Source of the DNA: Linyphia triangularis
Taxonomy: Eukaryota; Arthropoda; Arachnida; Araneae; Linyphiidae
Assembly (NCBI GenBank): GCA_963978545.1
Contig: OZ021732.1
Location: forward strand, 60,178,714-60,242,713
Direction of reading: 5' to 3'
Length of the DNA: 64,000 nt
Part shown: in pieces, positions 29,701 to 41,700 of the stretch
How the letters are laid out: each line of letters opens with the position of its first letter
How positions within the stretch are numbered: position 1 is the first letter of the stretch
The notes under the pieces: generated by a model
Database searches by the model: none
What the model was told of the DNA's origin: nothing
What the model saw: the letters and a program-made list of their open reading frames with translations, nothing else
Program-made: the position numbers and the translations under genes

Positions 29701-32700
29701 CTAAAATTGTACTTAAATGTTTCGATAATTCCTTAAAATATATTAAAAAATCCAGAAAATTCCCTGATTTACCTCCAAAACCAGAGAAAAAACACTGATA
29801 TTCCCTCCAGATGAGAAAGTGGATTTAATTAAATTTGCATATTTATCCAAATAGTATAATGGACAATTCCCGCATTTCTTTTTAAAAATTTTATTCGATT
29901 CAAAGTGTCTAGAAAGGACCATTAACACAAAAATTTCTATTCTCCACGCTTTTTTTTTTTTTTTTAATTTGCATTTTAAGTTTGCCTGTCAGATTTTTGC
30001 GGGAAACTTGCCTCTTTTTTTTTTGCGACTTCATTGTGATGTCACCGCTTCCAAAATATCTCCATAGGTTTGTGGCAGTTGCGGCTTTTAAAACGTTATT
30101 ATCATGGAAATTTCAAATACTTGTCTTCTCGTCATTTTGTTTTGAAATTATTTGATTGATTTTTTTCTTAAAATGTCTAACATTTTTTACAAATATTGTA
30201 TCGTGCAAAAGCACAACCATAACAACTCCTGACAAAATTTTTATTTACATACCACGGAATGAAAATACTCTAACAAAGTGGTGCCAAGCAATGAAGAATA
30301 TGCCACTGTTGACAAAGACTGTATGTTATGTTTGTGTAGATCATTTTGAAGAAAGTTACATTTATGATAATTTTTATATTAGGAAATAACTTGTCATTAA
30401 AAACATGGCGGGACCTTAGCGCAGAATCAGTACCGGACTTGGATATTGACAACGGCCCCCTTTAACGAAAAAATACCAATATTATCCCACCAAACTTTTT
30501 ATTCCAAGCACAACAAAACCATTCAAGTTAATTAAAGCAGGGAATCTTACCTATTGGCTTTTACGCCATTGGTTTCTGCTGCTACAAAATCTATATTCTT
30601 GCTGAAATAGACAGCCATCATTGTCGAGTCAATTTTTGGCAAATTGTCCGATTGGCCTTTTACAAAACCAGGTTCCATTTTTGCAATTAAATAAAAAACA
30701 AATACCTAAAAAATAGGCGACCAAAAATATTTGAGAAACGGCAACTACTAAGTAGAAACCACAGAGTATATAGCTGACACTTTGTGTTAGAAACCTCACC
30801 ATAACAAACGGAGCGAAAGGATTACGTCACCGAACCCTTCGGATCTCTTGACGTCATACTCAAAATTGGCCTGTTTTGAGTGGTTCGCAATTTGAGGGTG
30901 TTTTGCACATTTTCTTTTCTTAATATTTAAATAACTAATTTTTTTAAAGAACTTTTATTTGGATATTTAGAATCAGAAAGAAATTTTTTATAAATATAAA
31001 TCATTTCATTCGTTTTTAAAAAATACGGAAATAGTCCATTGTTTAATTATATAACTGTTACTTTGCTAAAAAGTTGTTTGAAGTTTCATTTTTTGAAAGT
31101 AAGCAGTTTTTGTCGTTAATAAAACATGCTTTGGAAAGAATATTGTTGTTAGGAGGCTATGTCAGCTTGAAAAGAAATATCCTTAAATGTTTTTGAATAA
31201 TCCCTAAAATTTTAAGAATTTTTCCTAAAATTTTTGGAAATTATCCCTAAAATTAAAAAAATTATCCCTAAAATTCCTACCTAATATTTTTCAAAACTCA
31301 CTGCGCTCTCTGATGTAGGTATCCTGTGTAATACATTAATGTGATATTTTAAATTTTTCTTTTCATATACTTAACAAATTTGTTTCTAAATAAGGATTTT
31401 GTATTGTTTTAGGGTTCGTGATCGGCTTTTATCAGTTATAAAAACAAATGTAAAGTAAGTTTGCTTATAAATAATTTATTTGACAGTTATTCAAAAAATT
31501 TTGCTAATTGTTCTTCTGGCACTTTAACTTAATTTATAGAGAAAATTTGTATCAAACAAATTATTAAGCATAAGTAAAACTTTTTTCATTATTTTACAAT
31601 TTTGTAACAGTAAAATGTTTCAAACTTTCAATATTTTCTTTTACTCTTACTATTTTATGCTGATATTTTTACTCTTTTAAACTTTATTGTCACAATTTTC
31701 ACATATAATCGCAACTTTATTCTAAATATCTTAAATCTTTGTTTCATTCGTCACAAACTAAATGTTTCTACACCATACTGTTTTTAGCTGTGTTATTTTT
31801 CATTACTTATTTGACTAACTTTTTTCTTTTAGAAATGCTCCTACTTCTCATGCAAATGCCATATTTTCCATATCTGGTCTTATAAACGCTTTAAACAAAT
31901 TTCAATCAAGTCTGGATGACAACTCTAAAATTTTATCTGATGAAAATGAAAGCTTTGTTCGGCATCAAGTGTTTGTAGAGGAATATACTGAAACAATTTT
32001 ATGCTCTATGATGCCTGATTATAAAAAAAATGGAAAAGTTCATAGCTGGCTTTTAACTGTTAGTATTGATTTTACATTTTCATTCTTTAATGCATTGAAA
32101 ATAAATATATATGTCTGTCATTTCTAAAGAAAAGGTATAAACTTATAAATCCGATAGCAAAAATTGAACATTTCTTATTAACTAAACTAAAAATTATATC
32201 TACTTTGCTTCTGATTCATTTTTAGTTACAAAGCAATTTGAAGTATAATTTACCAACTATGAAACATAATTTACAGAAAAGTTATTGTTCACAACTGAAA
32301 ATTCCTAAAGTTAAATTTTTCGTGTTTAGATATTTAGCGCAAATAACTAAACCATCAAGTATTCAATTACTAAACAATCTACTAAATTAATTTTTAATTA
32401 ACCTAACCTAGATAGAAAAACTATCTTTTACAGAATATAATGAAATGAGGGAAATCGATTGAGAAGAAAATAGATGACTAAATGAAGTTAAGAATGACCT
32501 CAAGCAACAGTGTTAAATATTGAGCAGTGTTGACATAGACGTTGTTAGTGTAGAATGATTTATATAGCCAAAGTTGTAATGCTGTAGCTAGAAGAATAGG
32601 AATATAGTTATGAAAGATGTTTTTTAATTAAAAATCTTTTGGTTTGTCTTTAGATATCTTTTATTTTAAATCTTTAATTTTTGTTTTAAAATCTTTTCTT

Positions 32701-35700
32701 TTTTTTTTAGCAATTGCAAGAAAATTGAAATATTGGTACTTGTCAATGAGAAAAGAAACCTTTTATCACACATTATTTTAGAATATGTTTTAACTTTACA
32801 TATAAAATTCGTGAGAAAAATAAAACTACTAAAACTAACAAAAAAGTAGGTATATTTTATTTTAAAGTGTAATTTCTTTCTCTCCAGCACTTGTCCCGTC
32901 CTAAATCCAGCTCTTGCTTTCTCGTCATTGGTTGCAGTTATGCTTGCCTGAGCCATCTAGCACAAGTTCTAGTTACTTCCCACCCTAATGATATCACACA
33001 ATTGCTTAAGAATCTACTCAATAATCTTTCTCACACTTCACCTGTTATGAGTTTCTACTCTGGCCTAGGATTGGGGCTTTTTGTGAAATCCCTTTGTGAT
33101 ATTGGATATGCAGATACTGGGGTAACTCAAGTATGGTTTATTTATAATTTTTTCTAACATAATTTTCTTTAAATAATTTTGGATGTACATAAAATTCATT
33201 TTTTTTACTCTCATGAATGTCTTTTGTAATTCACTGTCAATTTTTTTTTTTTTTCAGTTATCTTTATTATTAAAAACTGTCAAGGAAGTCAATAAAATTT
33301 GCTGTCAAGAAGAAAGTCCAGTGTAAGTTTTATGGCAAATACATTTAAGCAATAAAATGTATTTTTATGTTTTGCCTTTGTAAAGAGATAACATCATTTG
33401 GAAGAACATTAGTATCTGTATAAGCCTTTCAATTATCTTTAGGTGACTGATGTTTAATGACCATGATCAATATGTTTAAGAAATGTTACCATTTCCATAT
33501 CAGTATCAAATCTCATTTGACTAAAAAGTTTCTGCTTATTCGACACACAAATGTAAGGTTGCTTTTTCTTAAAAGACCTCCACTTGCCAGAATTGTCCTT
33601 TTCTTGACATTGTTACCTAAAGATATTTCTACATTATTTATAGACTTATAGCAATTTAAGTCTATAAGTATCACTTGCTTTATAATTAAGTCTATAGTAT
33701 CACTTGCTTTTGCACCTTTTTGAACTTGTAGTGTTTTTAAGGTGATAAAGTCATTGTTTTGCTCTTTCCCCCTTCTTAAGACTCAATTACAGACTTTCCA
33801 AATTTTACTTTATATTTCCAAATCTCTCTTTACTGCCAAGTTTTCTTCCATTCAAAACGTATGAGCACTTTTTTCTCCCTGAAAGACCTATCAGAGGCAT
33901 TTTTTTCTTGATTGTTGTACTACTTTCAGACCATCAAATATTGTTGTAATAACATCCTGGTACAGTACTGTGTATTAACAGTTGCTTCAGAAAATATTTA
34001 ATCCCACTTGAACATTTTTATGAGTACATAGATTCTTTTTAACCATTTTCTGTAAATAATATTTTGAATTACAGAATATAATCATCTTGTTAGCATTTGT
34101 TAAATCTATATTTTGTTTTAATACACTTAAAACTTGCTGAAAATCACAGTATGCTTCAATTATTATTATTATTATTATTTTTTTATTTTTTTTTTATTTT
34201 TTTTTAAGATAATTTAAACTGTTTAAATTTATATTTTGAAAACTTTTTTTGTACTTTGAAGTCCTTAATCAAAATACCTGATGTAAAGGTAAAAAATAAA
34301 CACAAAATACACTCCCTTTGTATAAGCAAAGCATTTCCATTTAAGCATTTTTTAGTCAATCATTTGGACTTATAAAGTAATAAATTTATAAAAGTATGTA
34401 TTGCAGGGATGCCAACTTTTCTATGGAATTTCTATACTTTTTACGGTTTTATGGATGTTTTTGAAACCTTCAGAAAAAACCCATGCGAAACATCTTTTTT
34501 CAATATTTCGCCAATGCACTTGATATTCACCAATACTTTTTCTTTCGAGATTTATGCTGTTTTCACTGAATGTTATGCTTTTGTAATCGATGCTATATTG
34601 TCTCGTACCCATCCATCATAATGTATTAGTATTGGCCATGGGTAATCCGTAAAAAAAAGTGAACATTTAATAAAACTAAGGAACATCCATGGAAAGGTTG
34701 ACATCTCAAAATTATTATTTGTTTAAGGATGTCATTAATCAATTTCAGGATATACCTAAACCTGTGCATATAATGAACTACTAGTATCCAGTTATATCGA
34801 ACACTCAGTATGCTAGTACTCACAATTGACTAGTTTTTATTTTTGTACTTTATAACTTAAGCTTTATTTTCATCTAGGGCTGGTGCACTTATTGGCCTAA
34901 CACTTGCTGTTACATCCTTGAGTACCCTTTCTGATGAAGATTGCAAAGATTGGGTTTCTACAACATCTAATTTATTCCTCGAAAAGCTGAAGGAAGAAGA
35001 TACCTCTTCAATGACATTTGAGGTTTATTTCATCTTGAAAATTATAACAAAATTAATACTAATTAATTTATATTTAAATTGCTTTAATAATACACGATTG
35101 GAACTATTGTTAAAAGCATATTTTCCAATCATAGTAACTAATTTAAAAACAAGCTATTTTTCCCTGCTAATGGGACAAAACTTTATCGATTCTAGCAAAA
35201 ACCCTAGCAAAATAATTTACCATGTCCTTAGTGTCACCTTGGCACTCGTCAATGATATTGGGTTTTCAACCAAGAAGGCACCTAGCAAGGACATCATTTC
35301 ATAAAAAGAACCTACGAATTTGTATCACATAAGGTGAATGTTATTTAAACAGCGATCCTACAACATCCATGGATTCATCAAGTTGTAGCAAAAATTTCAG
35401 TTGACTGAAATTATTGTATCGTTATTATTTTGTGTCGTCTTATTTTGTCTCTCCCATTTTTTAAGAAATTAACTATACACTAATTGTATTTCTGATTTGT
35501 TGTGATTTCTATTCCGTTTTTGATTTTTTTTCTGATGTTGTAGTCCACAGTTGACCGATTAGAGTTAATTTTTTTACGGTTATTGAATTGTTTACTTAGG
35601 AACAGGTTAATTAGAACGCTTACCTTATGTTCTTTGTTTATGCATTCGTTCGAGTCGATCGACTCTGATCCGTTTCAAAACGTCAATATACAACTGTGCA

Positions 35701-38700
35701 CATTTTTAAAGAGTGTCGGAATTTATCCTATAAGAGAATAATATATTGTATTGAGGAGGAGGAGGATACATTAACTGAGAGAATATTTTACACATTTATT
35801 TTATTGTTTATATTTATCGTAGTGTAATGTAGAATGTATGTTACTTGATCAATCTAGCTAAAATATACCAAACTATTATCTGAGAAAATACTTTGAAATA
35901 TATAAAAGTAGTTTCGGTTTTTCAGTTAAATGATAACAAAAATTAAACTAATTTTTTACCGTCATAACTGCAAGCAGTTGGAGACCCTTAACATCCTTCA
36001 CAAATCTCTAAACACTCTATTGAGCATAATTTGGGAAACCCTGCATTTGTTTTTTCATCTACATAGTTTTATTCTTTTATTTTGGACTGTTTCTGCACTG
36101 CAAAACTCATCCAAGTCCTGAATTTGTTATAAGGTTCGTATGAAAATGCTGCTGTGAGTACAAAATTTGAGCTTTCCTCAAATAGGTTCTGCATATTCTC
36201 CAAACAACTTATGAGTAAGTATCGTCATGCTTTTAACTACGTTAGCAACGTTTTTTGGGTTTCAGAATAAAGTTATAACCCATCATTTTTTGCACAGTAT
36301 TTTAGAGTGTTATTTTTTCATGGCTGTCTTTATTTGTTAAACAATTTCTAGATACCCTGTATACATTTTTAAATGATTTTAAAATAAAATATATATTTTA
36401 TCTAGATGTTAAGTATTTGTGTGTCTGCCATGACAATAAGCGCTGCTGAAGGAAGTTGTGTTTCAGTTGATAGTGTTCTTAATTTATCATCTTGGTTTGA
36501 GGAAAAACAAGCACAATTGCCTCAGGTTCGATAATTTTGCTTCTATTGTTTCTTATTCTTGTTTAAAATCCTCTCAGTTATTTATCAGAGAATATTTTAA
36601 TAATTAGGAATATATGTGTGGGGAAGGGAATATTTTTTTTATTTATTTCTTTTAATTGTTAATAAAACAATTTTACAAATACTAAAACTTTTAGTGCTCT
36701 GGAGTGTCTGTGTCATCTGGTATGTTGATTGAAGCTCTAGAGAGGTTTGGACACTCTCATGGATTTGAAAGTAAACAGAGCATTCAGAAGAAGTGGTTTA
36801 ACATTCTTACTTCTGAGGTATAGTTGCATTTAATTCATGTATTTAAAGAAACTTTTAAAAAATTATTATTTTATATTTTGATATTTATTTCAGGCAAAGC
36901 CTACCCTTCAAAGAATTGCTGCTTTAAATGGTTTATGCTCATTGTATTCATGTGGCAGAGGCCTTTTACAGGTATTGAATAATTTTTTTTTTTTTTTTTT
37001 AAGTATGTAGTTAAGTGGCATTTTAAATTCTCAAAATAATTATCCAGTTTGGAATGTTGAAATTTATATTAAGCATTTGTTCTGATTGTTTTAACGCAAT
37101 AACAAATTATCTTATATATACTTATTTTTATCAAGATTTAAGATTTTTCTAAACATTTCAGGCTAAAAGTAGAGATAAAGATGTTGGTAAATCTGCTATA
37201 AATGATCTTGTATCGCTCATTTTCCAAATGTTGAATGCTGCAAGAGACACTGGGCTACAGAATATTTGTTCCTGGGAAGTCGGACGACTGTACTCTGTGC
37301 ATTCTTTTCAACAAGAATCAGATGTGTCTGGTAATGAACCTTTCGAAATGTGAAGTAATATATTATGTAAAATCTTTTGACCCACTGTAGCCACATAGAA
37401 GTAAGAAAAAAACATCTTGAACCTAATAACAATAAAAAGCTATTGAGAAAAAAATAATTCTATTTAAATAATCAAAAGACAAGGAATCAAGTACATTTAC
37501 TGAAACCAATAACATTTTAAATAATAAAAAATCTTTAACTTTATTTCATTAGTTTATAAACCTATTGCTCTTTCCAACAGTTTACTTTTTTAAGCTATTT
37601 TTTTATAAATTAAAACTAAAATACTTAAGCTCTTTTTAACAGTTGTAACTTGTACTGTAACTATTATCATAGTTGTAAAGGATACAATTCTCATATTTCT
37701 TACATTCAAGTTTGTTTTGTACATTCACCTCTTATTAAAATATACTAGTTCTAACGTGCAGTCACTTATATCACCCATAAGAAACATGGTGCATAGCCAG
37801 AAAATAAACCTAAATGTTGGAAACGATACCTAAATTTCATGTGCCTATTTTAGTGCAGATTTCTTTTCTGTACTCTTAACTTCCTTGGTATTGATTTTAT
37901 GTTTTATATGTGCCTCAAAACTTACTTTTATTTGTTGTTTTATATTATTTAGTTTTTATTAATAAGTAAATTTTACTTTCATCCTAGTGCCATCAAATTA
38001 TTCCTATCTAAATGAAAAGAATATTTTGAAACCTTTAATAAAGGTGCTTATTGATAGCCAGAATTCAGGTAAATACAATTCCTCTGCTACATTTATAAAA
38101 ATAACTTTCCAGATTGTCAAACTCCATGAATGAAAAACAGTCTACCCAGCCAGTAGCAAACCTGTAATTTTTAGCTTGCTCATTTTATGATTTTAAAATG
38201 TCATTGCTTTTCTCAATAGCTAAAAGCTGTAATGGAGCTTCTAAAAGTTCTTACATTGTTTTGCTTGCTCCATTATGTTTTATATCATCTAAAAGTGTCC
38301 ATCAACATAGAAATTATGAAAAATAGATATTGTAGTTAAATTTTATTTCTGAAAATATCAGGATTAATCTGGTAATGTGTGAAAATTTTTTAATAAATCA
38401 GTGAATTCAAGAACTTCTTGGTTACAGAAGTAAACAATCAAAACATATTCCCCAATAGCAATAAAACTAATTCCACCAAACAGATTATTCCACTGTTTTG
38501 TAGGGGTTTTTTTTACAATATAATTCACTGAAACTTTGCTTTACTTTGATTAAATTTTGAATTAAACAATAACTTTAATATTTTCTTATTTATATTTCTA
38601 AAAATTTTAATCCCTTTCTTTTTTCTAAAATAAAATATGAGTGACTGAAATTTTTCCATTTGTTTTCTCTCTGCACACCCTGTCTTGGAATACTAATTTA

Positions 38701-41700
38701 TGTAACTCTTTCAAATATGTAACATTTCAGAAGAACCTAAAGTGGCTTCTTTCCACCTGGTTGCCTGTGTAGCTGCATTGGGAGGACCATTTCAACGACC
38801 ATTACCACCTCTCAATTGGGTTACCATCTTAACTCCTTTCCTTCAACAGAATGACGGTATGATGCATTTCATTCACTTAAACTACTATCTAAGAGTTTTA
38901 GTCTCTTTAATAATTAGTTGTATTATTTTGCTTTATTACAGATTATCTTTTGAATGAAACTGCATTGAATATTGCTGTAAATCAAGCTAAAGGATCACCT
39001 TATGCCACCAACTTACTGTCTTCATATTGTTGTCCACCACTTTTCCACACATTGCCAGTAATTGTTGAATACATAACGTATTATTTTATTGTATGTGGCA
39101 ATATCCAGTGCTGTTAGACAATTTCCCACTACTTTACACTTTATCGTTTCCTCTTTGAAAATGATTTTTTGTACATCCATTATAATGAGATTCCGACTTT
39201 CTAAAAAATTATTTCTGATCTATTTCACTAATGCAATTTGAAACCATTTACTTTCAACGTTTACTTTTTGTTTTATACAAAGTTTATGAAACAGGTAATT
39301 ATCACACAGTTACCTTTTTTAACTACTGGGTTACTCAGCAAAATTTTATTAGCACTATTCCTTTTTTTTTTTTTTTCTTTAATTATTATTATTTTAAGTC
39401 ATGTTATTTGAGAATTTACATACTGGAGTGTCCCTGTCAACACCTAACTGTGGGGTGTGAAATTAGATTACTTTAGGAAATCAAATAATTTGACCATTTA
39501 TTTCAGACTTACTTCTTCAGTAATCATAACAAAGAGTTACAACTGGAAGTATCTGAACAATTTCATCACATTGCCACTAAAATAACGTTTCCTTTCTTTG
39601 AGTATTTGAAATGACCTATCTCAGAGCTCTCTAAGCCAGATTCCTATATCAATGGACTTTTTAAGGATCAATAGACTTTTCAAGGGATTTAACAAGAACT
39701 TTCTCATAAATAATGTATACAATGTTAAAACAATTGGCAAATCAATTGTGATTGTATACTACGAGGTGCGTTTGGTAATGAAAAGAAAACGAATACAGTT
39801 ACAGCCAAACAATTTATTTCACAAAAATTGTCAACACTTAAACTACTTTTCGACATAGATCCCGTAATTTTCCAGGCATTATCATAGCGTGGTATAAGTT
39901 TTTGTAATCCTTCTTCATAGGCTGTTGCCACCTGAATTGTCAACCATGTGGTAACCCAGTTTTTCAGTAACAATCTTGTGAACTGCTGTTCGTGAAATTT
40001 GTGGGAAGTCAAGAGCATTAATCTTATCCTTAAGGTTTTCCTTAATCTTTTTTTCAACTGCACTTACCACTTCATCAGAAACCACAGATGGACGTCCAGT
40101 TCGTTCTTCATTACGCCCTTCTTTAAACTATCAGACCCATCTTCTCACCATAGAGTCACTCATTGCAGATTCCCTGTAAGCCTCGCAGATTTGTCGATAA
40201 ATGTCTATTGCTTTAACGTTTTTCGCATTCAGAAAATGAATTACTGAGGGAATTTCGCAAGTGGCAGGACTTTCAATCAACACCTCTATTATAAACAATC
40301 ACCGCAAGAGGCACACAACACAGAGCTAGCTCAAAATGGCATCATTTCGTTCTGCTTGACACAGAGTAACTACAAAGGATGTGTGGAACTGCGATCACGG
40401 CGCTGCAGCGGAGAAAAATGGAAACAGAACTTACTTTCCAAACGCCCCTCGTATAATAAATGGTTACAGTCAAATTTATTAATTTGATATTTATGCAAAA
40501 TCAAGACCTTTATATTCCAAACAAAAAACATATTTTCTAAAAACTAATATTTAATATCTTCCGTAATATAATGCAAATGTTCTTGTTTTTTAATTTTTTT
40601 CTCCAATTTTATCAATGTAAATTGAATATTTCATTTTTTTAGTTTTGTTTTGTATAGCTTTTAATTTGATTGCTTATTACATTCTTTTAGGGAACTTGCA
40701 GAGAGTACTTGTTAAAGAACATTCCTGGATTAACTTCAATACTACCTCCTCAAAAATTAAAAGTATTCCTCCAAATTGTGATATCTTTTATTATGAAACA
40801 AGAAACATCCTTTCAAGCATTAGGTGATACAGTAATGCAGGTGAATAAAGTACCTAACTCATTCTAAAGTGAATCTACTAACTCATTGCACCAAAAGAGT
40901 CATCTGTTTAGTGTATTGCATATGATGACTGCACATTGAAAAATGCTATTGTCAATCTAGGCAGTTATATATATATTACCTTCCATATTAATATGCCAAA
41001 ATTCAACTGAGAAAACAAATGATAGCAATTTTCTTTTAAGTGAGGTTATAACTAAAGCAAATTCCTACCTCAGAATTTGCAAAATTATTGGAAATTTTTA
41101 CACTGTTTACAACAGTTGTGGTAACTAACCTTCATTTAAAAAAATGTATTCTTACACTCAAATTGAGATTGGATGATTAAATACTTTAAGTGTTAAAATT
41201 AAAATTCAGTTTTCAATCTGTTTATTTTTTATAATAGATAAACTTTTACTACTACTATACAACTTGTTGAAAAGACCTAGGCATCTTTAGTAACATTTCA
41301 AAAATACTTGGATATATTGTATTTTCTCAAAGACAGTAAAAATAAACTACCACTTTATATTTCTAATACTTAACTAATTTTTGGTGAGATCCTACCAAAT
41401 CTTACTCTGCCTTAGATATTTTAAGTGTTATGGTATTTCCAATGTAAGATATCTATTATAATTAACATCATAAAGGAACTAATATTTGAGTTCTCCTATT
41501 GAATCAATGTTTACATGAGGGGACATAAAACTACAGATAATTTCTCTATTCTTCAACAAGTAACATACTCTTGATCCATAATTTAGGTAAGAGAGCTTAT
41601 AAAAAAAAACCAGTTCTGCCATCAAGTAAACCATATCAGGAGCTAGTTAAATGCGACTGGGCTGATGTACAAAGTTGTAATTGTCACATTTTTTTTACCA

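Larger units (their letters stand above)
29665..31311. mobile_element. Composite repeat region with THAP-transposon remains
   Basis: Starts CAGGGATTGCA, and the complement of the right end starts CAGAGAGCGCA; agreement is only partial and no clean duplication is seen. Both flanks carry runs of a TCCCTAAAATT-type repeat (about 29695-29810 and 31175-31280). Inside are a THAP remnant and a GGTATTTTT-type terminus. Part is an inverted copy of 13240-13900. Confidence 0.45.

Noticed and set aside
39507..39614. Possible extra FOCAD exon encoding TYFFSNHNKELQLEVSEQ to a stop
   Set aside because: It has an acceptor and phase 0, but it ends in TGA with no usable donor, and exon 26 joined directly to 40691 aligns without a gap to the human protein. 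At most a poison exon.
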